A DNA stretch of 64,000 bases from Gammaproteobacteria bacterium HGW-Gammaproteobacteria-13 (GCA_002840155.1 PGZH01000009.1:62001-126000); one strand, 5' to 3'; shown: positions 1 to 8,531, counted from the first letter of the stretch. Notes: generated from the sequence alone by a model not told the origin. Translations and numbers: made by a program.

Positions 1-768
1 GCGGGGCTGTTTATCCTCTATATCGCCATTCGCTGCCGCTTGCAGCCCGAGCTGGGTCCTGCGTTGTCCGAGGAAGAGCGTGGGCAGATCAGCCGGCGCG
101 AGAAGCTGCTGCTGCTCAAGGCCGGCATTGCGCCGCTGTTTATCTTCTTCTGCATGACCGGGCTGTTTCTGATGGGCATCACCAGCCTGGTGGAAAGCTC
201 GGCGGTGGGCGCGGCGGCGGCCACCCTGATGGCGCTTGTCAAGGGCCGTTTGACCCGCAGCGTGATGGAAGAAACCTTGCGCAAGACCCTCGGCATCAGC
301 TGCATGTTTATGTGGATCATCCTCGCCGCGCTGTGCTTCGGTGCGGTGTTCGACGGCCTCGGCGCGGTCAAGGCGATTGAGGCGTTCTTTCTCGACAGCC
401 TCGGCCTGGGGCCCTGGCAGGTGCTGATCCTGATGCAGCTGTCGTTCATCCTCATGGGCATGTTCCTCGATGACACCGCCATGCTGGTGATCGTCGCCCC
501 TCTCTATATTCCGCTGGTCGGTGCCCTGGGCTTTGATCTGGTCTGGTATGGCGTGCTCTACACCATCACCTGCCAGATCGCCTATATGACCCCGCCCTTC
601 GGCTACAACCTGTTTCTGATGCGCGCCATGGCTCCGCCGGAAGTCTCGCTGCGCGATATCTACGTTTCGGTTACTCCATTCGTGCTGATCATGGTCCTGG
701 CGCTGGTGCTGGTCATGGTCTTCCCGCAGATCGCCCTGTGGTTGCCGCAGTGGCACTACGGCGGGTAA
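1..768 (+). CDS. dctM: TRAP transporter large permease (DctM family), 5' truncated
   Basis: This is the C-terminal 255 residues of an inner-membrane TRAP large subunit, which moves a carboxylate-type solute in symport with Na+ or H+. The reading frame is open from base 1, so the gene starts outside the window. Long hydrophobic helices alternate with short loops, and the stretch containing FLDDTAMLVIVAPLYIPL and the later QIAYMTPPFGYNLF is typical of the DctM C-terminal half. A DctP-type binding protein lies 209 bp downstream on the same strand. The small DctQ subunit is not in the window and presumably lies upstream. The family call is secure; the substrate is unknown. Confidence 0.93.
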   Translation, partial: AGLFILYIAIRCRLQPELGPALSEEERGQISRREKLLLLKAGIAPLFIFFCMTGLFLMGITSLVESSAVGAAAATLMALVKGRLTRSVMEETLRKTLGISCMFMWIILAALCFGAVFDGLGAVKAIEAFFLDSLGLGPWQVLILMQLSFILMGMFLDDTAMLVIVAPLYIPLVGALGFDLVWYGVLYTITCQIAYMTPPFGYNLFLMRAMAPPEVSLRDIYVSVTPFVLIMVLALVLVMVFPQIALWLPQWHYGG

Positions 769-818
769 GCACATGAATTTCAGCTGTAGGCCAGCGCAGT
801 CGTACCTGTAGAAGCCAG

Positions 819-864
819 TGAGGATTGCCGCGGCACGTGCCGCTTATGCCGTACGCAATCCTCA
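819..864. other. Inverted repeat between the TRAP permease and binding-protein genes
   Basis: Ten-base arms (819-828 and 855-864, TGAGGATTGC/GCAATCCTCA) enclose a GC-rich loop that holds its own GCACGTGC palindrome. No T-run follows, so it is a weak candidate for a rho-independent terminator. It could be an RNA-stability hairpin separating expression of the permease from that of the binding protein, or an operator. The function is inferred only. Confidence 0.4.
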
Positions 865-977
865 AGGGCTTTGTCGCATTCAGGTGCAGGTTGCCCCTCT
901 GAAAACCCTGCCAGCGCCCCGTGGGCCAGGCAGTGCGGTTGTATGCCATCTGAATCGACACGTCTGGAGATAACAGC

Positions 978-2027
978 ATGAGTACGAGACGCAGTTTTCT
1001 GAAAACCGCCGCGGTGGCTACCGGGGCAGCAGGGGCAACGGCACTAGGCCCGGCGCATATCTATGCCGCCGAGCCGAAGAAAATCGTCTGGCGCCTGCAG
1101 ACCTATGCCGGCGCGGCGCTGGGCGAGCATGTGATCAAACCGTCCATCGATGCCTTCAACAAGGCCGCCAATGGCGAGATGGAAATCCAGCTGTATTACG
1201 CCGACCAACTGGTGCCCACCGGTGAGCTGTTTCGCGCCATGCAGAAGGGCACCATCGATGCGGTGCAGAGCGATGACGACTCCATCGCAGCGCCGGTGGA
1301 TATCTCGGTGTTCGGCGGCTACTTCCCCTTTGCCACGCGCTACAGCCTGGATATTCCGGTGTTGTTCAACCAGTACGGGCTTAACGAGATCTGGGCCGAG
1401 GCCTATGGCGAGGTCAAGGGCGTGACCTGGCTCGGTGCCGGCGCCTGGGACCCTTGCCACTTCGCCACGGTCGAGCCGATCACCAAGCTTGAACAGCTCA
1501 AAGGCAAGCGCATCTTCACCTTCCCTACGGCCGGCAAGTTCCTCACCCGCTTTGGCGTGATCCCGGTGACCCTGCCCTGGGAAGATGTCGAGGTGGCGAT
1601 CCAGACCGGCGAGCTGGACGGCATTGCCTGGTCCGGCATCACCGAGGACTACACCGTCGGCTGGGCCAACGTGACTAAATACTTCCTCACCAACAATATT
1701 TCCGGCGCCTGGTGCGGCTCCTACTTCGCCAACTCGGACAAATGGGCGGAGGTGCCCGAGCACCTGAAAACCCTGTTCAAACTGTGCATGGACAGCTCCA
1801 ACTACTACCGCCAGCACTGGTATTGGGGTGGTGAAGCGCAACTGCGGGTCGAGGGCGGCAAGCTGCAACTGACCTCCATTCCCGCCGAAGAGTGGGCCAC
1901 GGTGGAAGCCGAAGCGCTGAAGTTCTGGGATGAAATCGCCAAAACCAGCCCACGCTGCGCCCGTGTGGTGGAGATCTTCAAGAAGTACAACGCCCTGATG
2001 GCCAAGGCTGGCGCGCCCTATCGTTGA
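978..2027 (+). CDS. dctP: TRAP transporter substrate-binding protein (DctP family)
   Basis: Periplasmic solute receptor of 349 residues that delivers ligand to the TRAP permease encoded upstream. The N-terminus carries a twin-arginine signal (STRRSFLK, then an Ala/Gly-rich hydrophobic stretch, cleavage probably after IYAA near residue 31). The mature part begins KKIVWRLQTYAG and has the DctP-like LKGKRIF segment and the central ligand-contact region around VAIQTGELDGIAWSG. GGAGATAACAGC precedes the ATG. A strong terminator follows. Tat export of TRAP receptors is common in proteobacteria. The ligand cannot be read from the sequence; the downstream glutamine-synthetase-like cluster suggests a nitrogen-containing or carboxylate compound. 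Confidence 0.93.
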   Translation: MSTRRSFLKTAAVATGAAGATALGPAHIYAAEPKKIVWRLQTYAGAALGEHVIKPSIDAFNKAANGEMEIQLYYADQLVPTGELFRAMQKGTIDAVQSDDDSIAAPVDISVFGGYFPFATRYSLDIPVLFNQYGLNEIWAEAYGEVKGVTWLGAGAWDPCHFATVEPITKLEQLKGKRIFTFPTAGKFLTRFGVIPVTLPWEDVEVAIQTGELDGIAWSGITEDYTVGWANVTKYFLTNNISGAWCGSYFANSDKWAEVPEHLKTLFKLCMDSSNYYRQHWYWGGEAQLRVEGGKLQLTSIPAEEWATVEAEALKFWDEIAKTSPRCARVVEIFKKYNALMAKAGAPYR

Positions 2028-2051
2028 TCGCGCCGCACAGCCTGCAAAGCC

Positions 2052-2082
2052 ACGCCCGCGCCGCAAGGAGCGGGCGTTTTGC
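2052..2082 (+). terminator. Rho-independent terminator after the TRAP binding protein
   Basis: Eight-base GC-rich arms ACGCCCGC (2052-2059) and GCGGGCGT (2070-2077) around a ten-base loop, followed by TTTTGCTTTC. It begins 25 bases after the stop codon. Confidence 0.75.
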
Positions 2083-2210
2083 TTTCGCTTTGGCGTTGCC
2101 TGCGGGCTGCACTCAATCGCTGCAATACTCTTTGCTGCGATTGAGCACACCACAGGCTTTACACTTGCGCCCGACCTTTTTGCTTACCTATCTGTTTCGA
2201 GACACGCGCC

Positions 2211-2744
2211 ATGACAAGCCAATACTTCGATAACGCCCAGCGCTACGGCCGGGTTACCCGCATTCTGCATTGGGCCATGGCGCTATTACTGGGCTGGCAG
2301 TTTCTCACCACGCTGGTGAAGGTGTTACTGGAGGAGTCGGTCCTGGATGAATTTATGTGGGGCACGCACAAGGCCACAGGTGTACTGCTGATGCTGTTGA
2401 TCGTGCTGCGCCTGGGCTGGGCGCTGTACAACCGCAAGCAACGCCCGCCATCGTTGGGCCTGGCGGCCAGCCTGGGACATGCCGCGCTCTATGGCTTGAT
2501 GTTCTGTGTGCCGCTGTTTGCCCTGCTGCGCCAATACGGCTCAGGGCGTGAACTGACTGTGTTCGGCATGCAATTGATGCCGGGCTTTAGTGGCGAGAAG
2601 ATCGAATGGCTGATGCTGCCGGCCAGTCTGTTTCATGGCTGGGGCGGCTGGTTGCTGCTGTTGCTGATCATCGGCCATGCGCTGATGGTGGTTGTCCACC
2701 GCCGCCAGGGCCAGGACATTCTGCCGCGCATGCTGGGTCAATAA
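2211..2744 (+). CDS. Cytochrome b561
   Basis: A 177-residue integral membrane diheme cytochrome b of the bacterial CybB/YceJ type, which passes electrons between the quinone pool and a partner. Four transmembrane helices are visible. Candidate haem-ligand histidines sit in helix 1 (RILHWAMALLLGWQF), at the start of helix 2 (GTHKATGVLL), in helix 3 (GHAALYGLMF) and in helix 4 (IIGHALMVVVHRR). Length is normal for the family. The gene stands alone, with a terminator upstream and a 342 bp gap downstream. No redox partner is obvious next to it. Confidence 0.92.
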   Translation: MTSQYFDNAQRYGRVTRILHWAMALLLGWQFLTTLVKVLLEESVLDEFMWGTHKATGVLLMLLIVLRLGWALYNRKQRPPSLGLAASLGHAALYGLMFCVPLFALLRQYGSGRELTVFGMQLMPGFSGEKIEWLMLPASLFHGWGGWLLLLLIIGHALMVVVHRRQGQDILPRMLGQ

Positions 2745-3086
2745 CCCTACTTCAGATGCCTGGATTGCTGCCGTGATGCCGTCGCGGCAGTTGGCCGTCC
2801 AGCAGGGCTAAGCCACTGCTTGATCATCTCGCTGCACCCTCTCTGCAAGCGCTTACTCAAGCACTGCACAAGCCGCTAGGCATCGCGCCTGAGCGGCTAG
2901 GTTCAGCGTTCCAGCTACAGATGTGGCGCTGGCTGCAGGTTTTTTCCCCAAGCCGCCGCCATGTCGCCAATCCTGTACCACACTCAATAGGTTTTTACCG
3001 GACGTTCTGCCAGGCAGGGTGTGAGTCAGTGGTCGCCTGCAATACGACACCGGAGGTCGTTATAACAACAAGAGACAGGTGCATTT
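2745..3086. other. Intergenic region with a strong hairpin upstream of the GS-like gene
   Basis: This 342 bp stretch has no credible gene. It contains a short inverted repeat (CTGCCG at 2768-2773 with CGGCAG at 2785-2790) and a stronger hairpin at 2871-2898, whose arms AGCCGCTAGGC and GCCTGAGCGGCT pair with a single bulged base. Neither is followed by a T-run. The promoter of the downstream glutamine-synthetase-like gene must lie here; I could not pick out convincing -35/-10 or sigma-54 elements by eye. Confidence 0.5.
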
Positions 3087-4460
3087 ATGCTCAATCCGCG
3101 AGACGTGAAAACCGTTCAGGATGCCAAGCGCATTGTCGAAGAGCGGGGCCTTAGCCATATCAAGGTCGGGGTGTTTGATAACGACGGGGTGATGCGCGGC
3201 AAGTACCTCAGCCGCAGCAAGTTCTTCTCTGCCCTCGACAGCGGCTTTGCCTTCTGCGATGTGGTGCTCGGCTGGGACGTTAAGGACCAGCTCTACGATA
3301 ACGCCCAGTACACCGGCTGGCACACCGGCTACCCGGACGCGCCAGTGCGTGTACTACCGCATACCTGCCGTGACCTACCCTTCGAAAACGGCATGCTGCT
3401 GTTTATCTGCGAGTTTGCCGAGGCGGCCGAGAAGGTCTGCCCACGCGGCACCCTGCGCCGGGTGGTGGAGCGCTGCAAGGCCATGGGTTTTGACGCCTTT
3501 GCCGCGCTGGAATACGAATTCTTTATGTTCGATGAAACCCCGGAGTCTGCCCGCGAGAAGGGTTTTCGCAACCTCAAGCCGTTTACGCCGGACTGGTTTG
3601 GTTACTCGATGATCCGCAACTCGGTGCATGCCGAGCTGTACCACGAGATTCTCGAAATGGCCGAGCGCATGGACTTTCCCATCGAAGGCCTGCACACCGA
3701 AACTGGCCCCGGCGTGCTGGAGGCGGCCATCGCCTATGACCGAGCCGAAGCCGCCGCCGACAAGGGCGCGTTGTTCAAAACCTTTATGAAGGTGCTGGCC
3801 CAGCGCAACGGCCTGATGGCCACCTTTATGGCCAAGTGGTCGGGCAAGTACCCGGGGCAGAGCGGGCATATCCACGTGTCCCTGCGTGATCTGGCCAGCG
3901 GCAAGTCGGCGTTCTATGACCCGAGCCAGGCGCACAATATGAGCAAGATTCAGCGCCACTTCCTCGCCGGCCAACAGCGCCTGATGCCGGAGTTTCTCTG
4001 CATGGTCGCGCCAACGCTGAACAGCTACCGGCGGCTGATTCCCGGTTTCTGGGCGCCCACTGATGCCACCTGGGGCGTGGAGAACCGTACCGCCGCGCTG
4101 CGGGTAATTCCTGGCAGCGACAAATCCCAGCGTCAGGAATATCGTCTGGGCGCGGCCGACGGCAATCCGTTTCTGGCTCTATCGGTGGCCCTCGGCTCCG
4201 GTCTGTATGGCGTGATGCAGCAGTGGGAACCGACCGAGCCGGTGGTGGGCAACGCCTACGCGATGAAGCACCCGGAAGAGCTGGCCCTGCCGCGCACCCT
4301 GTGGGATGCCGCGCAACGGCTGAAGGCCTCGACGGCGGCGCGCGAGCTGTTTGGCGATGAGTTTGTCGAGCACTTCGCCGCCAGCCGCGAATGGGAAGAG
4401 CGCGAATACCGCCGGCATGTCAGCGACTGGGAACTGGATCGCTACTTCGAAATTATCTGA
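3087..4460 (+). CDS. Glutamine synthetase family protein (possible gamma-glutamylamide synthetase)
   Basis: A 457-residue ATP-dependent ligase of the glutamine synthetase fold. Catalytic landmarks are present: the metal/glutamate-binding EYEFF segment near residue 142, the HTETGPG segment, the SGHIH ATP/metal motif (about 259-263) and ENRTAALRV (about 332). The N-terminal domain has the shortened form seen in PuuA-type enzymes rather than canonical GlnA, and the adenylylation-loop region does not look like GlnA. The family includes gamma-glutamylputrescine and gamma-glutamyl-isopropylamide synthetases. Aldehyde and alcohol dehydrogenase genes follow, which fits a pathway that protects an amine as a gamma-glutamylamide before oxidation. 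The substrate is not known. Confidence 0.9.
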   Translation: MLNPRDVKTVQDAKRIVEERGLSHIKVGVFDNDGVMRGKYLSRSKFFSALDSGFAFCDVVLGWDVKDQLYDNAQYTGWHTGYPDAPVRVLPHTCRDLPFENGMLLFICEFAEAAEKVCPRGTLRRVVERCKAMGFDAFAALEYEFFMFDETPESAREKGFRNLKPFTPDWFGYSMIRNSVHAELYHEILEMAERMDFPIEGLHTETGPGVLEAAIAYDRAEAAADKGALFKTFMKVLAQRNGLMATFMAKWSGKYPGQSGHIHVSLRDLASGKSAFYDPSQAHNMSKIQRHFLAGQQRLMPEFLCMVAPTLNSYRRLIPGFWAPTDATWGVENRTAALRVIPGSDKSQRQEYRLGAADGNPFLALSVALGSGLYGVMQQWEPTEPVVGNAYAMKHPEELALPRTLWDAAQRLKASTAARELFGDEFVEHFAASREWEEREYRRHVSDWELDRYFEII

Positions 4461-4481
4461 TCGCTTCCCTCTACCGCTTGT

Positions 4482-4545
4482 GGGGGGAGGGGCCTGGGAC
4501 GGTTTCCCCTATCCCCAGCCCTCTCCCCGGAGGGGCGAGGGGGCC
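4482..4545. repeat. GC-rich palindromic repeat between the GS-like and ALDH genes
   Basis: Contains CCCTCTCC-CCGG-AGGGGCGAGGG (4519-4541), preceded by a further G-rich tract. The CCCTCTCCC...GGGAGAGGG pattern resembles dispersed intergenic repeats common in proteobacterial genomes. No other copy is in this window, so repeat status rests on recognition of the pattern. It could also fold in the transcript and uncouple the two genes. Confidence 0.5.
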
Positions 4546-4599
4546 GAACGCGATCCACGATGTATCGCGTGGATTACGCGTCCACCTATGGAGCCTGTT

Positions 4600-5988
4600 A
4601 TGAGCAAACTGCAATGCATTTCACCCATCGATGGCTCGGTGTATGTCGAGCGCCAGCTGGCTTCCAACCCCGAGATTCAGGCGGCGCTGGTCAAGGCCGA
4701 GCAGGCGCAGCAGGCCTGGAAGAACACCCCGCTGGCAGAGCGCATCGCCATCGGTCGCAAGGCGATTACCGCCTTCGCCGCCAAGGAAACTCAGCTGGCC
4801 GAAGAACTGTGCTGGATGATGGGCCGGCCGATCCGCTATGCCGCAGGTGAGGTGCGTGGCTTTGTCGAGCGCGCCAGCTATATGGCGGATATCGCCGAGC
4901 AGGCCCTGGCGGATATCCAGGTGCCGGAAAAGCCCGGGTTTATTCGCTTTATCCGCCGTGAGCCGCTGGGCGTGGCGCTGGTGATCGCCCCCTGGAATTA
5001 CCCCTACCTTACTGCGGTAAACGCGGTGATGCCGGCGCTCCTGGCCGGCAATGCGGTGCTGCTCAAGCATTCCGCACAAACGCCATTGTGTGCCGAACGT
5101 ATGGTTGAGGCTTTTAACGAAGCCGGCTTGCCGGACGGGGTGTTCCAGTATTTGCACTTGAGCCACGGCGAAACCGAGGCGCTGATTCAGGCGCCGACCA
5201 TCGCCCATGTGGCCTTCACCGGTTCAGTGCCGGGCGGCACCATGGTTGAGCGCGTCGCGGTGGGGCGTTTTCTCAGCATTGGCCTGGAGCTGGGCGGCAA
5301 GGATCCGGCCTATGTGCGGGCCGACGCTGACCTGGCCCATGCGGTGGAAACCACTATCGACGGAGCGTTCTTCAACTCCGGGCAATCGTGTTGCGGCATC
5401 GAACGCATCTATGTGCATGAATCGCTGTACGACGCCTTCGTCGAGCAGGCGGTGGCGCTGGTCAAACAGTACAAGCTCGGCCGCTCCGACGACCCGGATA
5501 CCACGTTAGGCCCACTGGTGCGTGCCGAAGCGGCGGACTTCGTCCGTGGGCAGATTCACGATGCCATCGAGCAGGGCGCCACCGCCCATCTGGTGCCCGC
5601 TGACTTTGCCATGGACCATCCCGGCTCGCAGTACCTGGCGCCGCAGGTGCTGACCAATGTGCACCACGGCATGCGCGTGATGACCGAAGAATCCTTTGGC
5701 CCGGTGGTGGGCATCCAGAAGGTCAAGAATGACGAAGAAGCCCTGGCGCTGATGAACGACAGCGAGTTCGGCCTGACTGCCGCGATCTTCAGTCGTGACG
5801 TCGATGCCGCCATGGCCCTGGCCGACCGGGTGCAGGCGGGCACGGTGTTTCTTAACCGCTGTGACTACCTTGACCCGGCACTGGCCTGGACCGGGGTGAA
5901 GAACTCCGGGCGTGGCTGCACCCTGTCCAGCGTCGGCTTCGAGCATGTCACCCGGCCGAAATCCTTCCACTTCAAAACTCAGTTGTGA
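4600..5988 (+). CDS. Aldehyde dehydrogenase family protein
   Basis: A 462-residue NAD(P)-dependent aldehyde dehydrogenase. The chosen ATG at 4600 gives MSKLQCISPIDGSVY, the usual start for this family; longer in-frame extensions run into the preceding gene. Conserved features are the Rossmann/oxyanion segment APWNYPYLTAVNA, the general-base Glu in LELGGKDP (about residue 230), the nucleophilic Cys in FFNSGQSCC (about 264) and the EESFGPVVGI segment. It lies between a glutamine-synthetase-like gene and an iron-type alcohol dehydrogenase, which suggests it oxidises an aldehyde formed in that same pathway. The physiological substrate is not evident. Confidence 0.95.
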   Translation: MSKLQCISPIDGSVYVERQLASNPEIQAALVKAEQAQQAWKNTPLAERIAIGRKAITAFAAKETQLAEELCWMMGRPIRYAAGEVRGFVERASYMADIAEQALADIQVPEKPGFIRFIRREPLGVALVIAPWNYPYLTAVNAVMPALLAGNAVLLKHSAQTPLCAERMVEAFNEAGLPDGVFQYLHLSHGETEALIQAPTIAHVAFTGSVPGGTMVERVAVGRFLSIGLELGGKDPAYVRADADLAHAVETTIDGAFFNSGQSCCGIERIYVHESLYDAFVEQAVALVKQYKLGRSDDPDTTLGPLVRAEAADFVRGQIHDAIEQGATAHLVPADFAMDHPGSQYLAPQVLTNVHHGMRVMTEESFGPVVGIQKVKNDEEALALMNDSEFGLTAAIFSRDVDAAMALADRVQAGTVFLNRCDYLDPALAWTGVKNSGRGCTLSSVGFEHVTRPKSFHFKTQL

Positions 5989-5996
5989 GGCGCGCC

Positions 5997-7166
5997 ATGG
6001 ATCTGAATCACTACCGTATGAACTGGAATTACCCGACCTCGGTGCGCGTCGGCGTGGGCCGTATCAGCGAATTGCCTGCGGCTTGCCGGCAACTGGGCAT
6101 GAGCGCGCCGCTACTGGTCACCGACCCTGGCCTGGCCGCCTTGCCGATGATCGACCGCGCGCTGCTGCACTGCCGTGATGATGGCCTCAAGGCCGGGCTG
6201 TTTCATGGCATCAAGGGCAACCCCACCGGGCAGAACGTGATGGATGGGGTAGCCGCATTCAAGGCTGGCAAGCATGACGGAGTGATCGCCTTTGGCGGCG
6301 GTTCGGCGCTGGATGCCGGCAAGGCCATCGCCCTGATGGTCGGCCAGGACCGACCGCTGTGGGATTTCGAGGACATCGGCGACAACTGCAACCGCGTCAA
6401 TGTCGCCGGCATGGCCCCGGTGGTGGCGGTGCCAACTACCGCCGGCACTGGCTCGGAAGTCGGCCGCGCCTCGGTAATTACCGATGACGCGGTGCATATC
6501 AAACGCATCATCTTCCACGCACGCATGTTGCCGGCGCTGGTGATTCTTGATCCCGAGCTGACCCTTGGTCTGCCAGCCAAGATCACCGCCGCCACCGGCA
6601 TGGATGCGCTGTCGCATAACCTGGAGGCGTTCTGCTCACCGCTGTTCCACCCCATGGCCGAAGGCATCGCTCTGGAAGGCATGCGCCTGGTGCAGGAGTA
6701 TCTGCCGCGCGCGGTGGCACAGGGCAGTGATGTCGAAGCGCGGCTACAGATGTTGGTGGCTTCGAGCATGGGCGCCACGGCATTCCAGCGCGGCCTGGGT
6801 GCCATGCATGCCCTGGCCCATCCGCTCGGCGCGCTGTACGACGCCCACCACGGCCTGCTCAACGCGGTGCTGATGCCCTATGTGCTGGTGGCCAACCGCG
6901 AACGTATCGAACCGCAGATGGAGAAAATGGCGCGCTATCTGAACCTGGCCAAACCCGGTTTCAGCGGCGTGCTGGAGTGGGTGCTGGCGCTGCGTGAACA
7001 GGTCGGCATTCCGCACAGCCTGGGCGAAATCGGTATTGATGACACACGTATCGAGCAGGTCGGGCAGATGGCCGAGGTCGATCCCTCGGCCGGCACCAAC
7101 CCGATTGCCTTTACCGCTGCGCAATACAGTCAGCTGTTCGAGAAGGCCCTGCGCGGAACACTTTAA
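5997..7166 (+). CDS. Iron-containing alcohol dehydrogenase
   Basis: A 389-residue group III alcohol dehydrogenase. Visible motifs are the nucleotide-binding GGGSALDAGKAIAL, the family signature TTAGTGSEVGRASVIT and the metal-site histidines in AMHALAHPLGALYDAHHG, with GMDALSHNLEAF upstream. The ATG at 5997 gives MDLNHYRMNWNYP. A GTG at 5985 would overlap the stop of the aldehyde dehydrogenase and add four residues, so the two genes are almost certainly cotranscribed. The order ligase, aldehyde dehydrogenase, alcohol dehydrogenase suggests alcohol to aldehyde to acid oxidation of a conjugated substrate; this is inference. Confidence 0.93.
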   Translation: MDLNHYRMNWNYPTSVRVGVGRISELPAACRQLGMSAPLLVTDPGLAALPMIDRALLHCRDDGLKAGLFHGIKGNPTGQNVMDGVAAFKAGKHDGVIAFGGGSALDAGKAIALMVGQDRPLWDFEDIGDNCNRVNVAGMAPVVAVPTTAGTGSEVGRASVITDDAVHIKRIIFHARMLPALVILDPELTLGLPAKITAATGMDALSHNLEAFCSPLFHPMAEGIALEGMRLVQEYLPRAVAQGSDVEARLQMLVASSMGATAFQRGLGAMHALAHPLGALYDAHHGLLNAVLMPYVLVANRERIEPQMEKMARYLNLAKPGFSGVLEWVLALREQVGIPHSLGEIGIDDTRIEQVGQMAEVDPSAGTNPIAFTAAQYSQLFEKALRGTL

Positions 7167-7181
7167 CCTTCTGGCCAACCC

Positions 7182-7248
7182 GTAGCCTGGATGCAATCCA
7201 GGGAGAGTTGCTGACGGGTGGATTTCCCCGGATTTCATCCGGGCTACA
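7182..7248. repeat. Palindromic intergenic repeat (GTAGCCTGGAT ... ATCCGGGCTAC type)
   Basis: GTAGCCTGGATGCAATCCAGG at the left edge pairs imperfectly with CCCCGGATTTCATCCGGGCTAC at the right. Elements with exactly this GTAGCC(C)GGAT...ATCCGGGCTAC form are familiar dispersed repeats of gammaproteobacterial genomes. It begins 15 bp after the alcohol dehydrogenase stop codon. Confidence 0.65.
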
Positions 7249-7264
7249 GGCTTAGGCGACCTCT

Positions 7265-7430
7265 CGTAGGGTGGGTTAGGCGCGTGCTGTCGATAGCGAT
7301 GATTCAGCAAGATCCGTCGCGCCGTAACCCACCACTGGCGCAACCTGGTATATCGCCTGGTGGGTTACGCGGCGCGCCACGATGGCAGTGCCTGAGGGCT
7401 TTTCGCTTGGCACCGCTAACCCACCCTAGG
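7265..7430. repeat. Composite inverted repeat with GTGGGTTA / TAACCCAC units
   Basis: CGTAGGGTGGGTTAGGCGCG at the left and CTAACCCACCCTAG (7416-7429) at the right form the outer arms. Two inner units, CGTAACCCACC (7323-7333) and TGGGTTACG (7361-7369), form a second inverted pair. The core is the same as in the shorter element at 11658-11694, and the element inside hrpA (14077-14150) is related. Together with the neighbouring repeat it fills most of the 441 bp gene-free gap up to the ABC operon at 7608. The rest of the gap (7431-7607) shows no clear feature and should hold the promoter for that operon. Confidence 0.65.
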
Positions 7431-7607
7431 CTGTTCGCCCGTTTACTAGGTAGCGCCTGGCTGCCCTGTAGCGAACAGATACATGACTCCCCGGTTCTTC
7501 GCTTGCGCTGGCCGCGCGTGACTCCTTATAGTCCGCCGGCACTTAAGCGCCCGGCTTGCGTCAGTACCGGCTGCAAGCAGGGCCTGTTACCGCAATGGTG
7601 AGAGGCC

Positions 7608-8531
7608 ATGATCGAAATAAAAAACCTAACCAAGCGTTTTGCGCAGCACACTGCTGTCGACGACCTGTCCTTCAGTGTTCAGCCCGGTGAAGTGCTGGGC
7701 TTTCTCGGCCCCAACGGTGCCGGCAAATCCACCACCATGAAGATGCTGACCGGCTTTCTGGCGCCGACCTCAGGCAGTGCCAGCATCCTCGGTTTCGATA
7801 TCCAGAAAGACACCCTCAAGGCCCAGCAGCAGATCGGTTATCTGCCTGAAGGCGCGCCGTGCTACGGCGATATGACGGTGCGCAGCTTCCTCGAATTTAT
7901 CGCCGAGGTGCGCGGTTTCAAGGGTGCCGCGAAGCGTGAGCGGGTGGCCAAGGCGGTAGCCCAGGTCGAGCTGGAAGCCGTGCTTGAGCAGTCGATTGAG
8001 ACCCTGTCGAAAGGCTTTAAGCGCCGCGTCGGTCTGGCCCAGGCAATTCTGCATGACCCCAAGGTGCTGATTCTCGATGAACCCACCGATGGCCTCGACC
8101 CGAATCAGAAGCATCAGGTGCGCAAGCTGATCCAGAGCCTGGCCTACGACAAGATCGTGATCATCTCCACCCACATCCTCGAAGAAGTCTCCGCCGTGTG
8201 CACCCGCGCGGTGGTGATTGCTCACGGCAAGCTGCTGGCCGATGGCACGCCGCTGGAGCTGGAAAGCCGTTCGCGTTATCACCAGGCGGTCACGTTGGTG
8301 GCTACAGAGCCGCTGGATCAAGCCGCGCTGGCTGCCTTATCGGGCGTTGCCGGGGTGGAAGAAAACGCCTTGGAGCACAGCCTGAGCATCCTGGCCAAGC
8401 CGGGTGAGGTGATCTTCCCGCAGGTCAATGCGCTGATCGCCGAACGCGGTTGGCAGGTCAAGGAATTGAATGTTGAACGCGGTCGGCTGGATGAAGTGTT
8501 CCGCAGCCTGACCCGTGGGGAGGTGGTATGA
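7608..8531 (+). CDS. ABC transporter ATP-binding protein (GldA/NosF-like)
   Basis: A 307-residue ATPase subunit. Walker A is GPNGAGKSTTMK, the signature is the degenerate LSKGFKRRVGLAQAI, Walker B is VLILDEPTDGLDP, and the switch His is in ISTHILEEV. About 90 C-terminal residues follow the nucleotide-binding domain, as in GldA-type subunits. The stop codon overlaps the ATG of the permease gene (ATGA), and a GldG-like gene follows, so the three form one operon. In Bacteroidetes the homologues are linked to gliding. In Pseudomonas the substrate and role are unknown. Confidence 0.93.
   Translation: MIEIKNLTKRFAQHTAVDDLSFSVQPGEVLGFLGPNGAGKSTTMKMLTGFLAPTSGSASILGFDIQKDTLKAQQQIGYLPEGAPCYGDMTVRSFLEFIAEVRGFKGAAKRERVAKAVAQVELEAVLEQSIETLSKGFKRRVGLAQAILHDPKVLILDEPTDGLDPNQKHQVRKLIQSLAYDKIVIISTHILEEVSAVCTRAVVIAHGKLLADGTPLELESRSRYHQAVTLVATEPLDQAALAALSGVAGVEENALEHSLSILAKPGEVIFPQVNALIAERGWQVKELNVERGRLDEVFRSLTRGEVV

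Noticed and set aside
1044-2153. A 369-codon minus-strand frame opposite the TRAP binding protein
   Set aside because: Antisense shadow with no domain; the plus strand has a Tat signal and a complete receptor.
2920-2960. Sigma-54-like promoter before the GS-like gene (TGGCGCTGGCTGCA)
   Set aside because: The GG and GC elements are 10 bases apart and not 12, so the spacing rules it out.
7265-7430. Repeats considered as a CRISPR array
   Set aside because: The units are inverted, unevenly spaced and of different length; there are no spacers and no cas genes.
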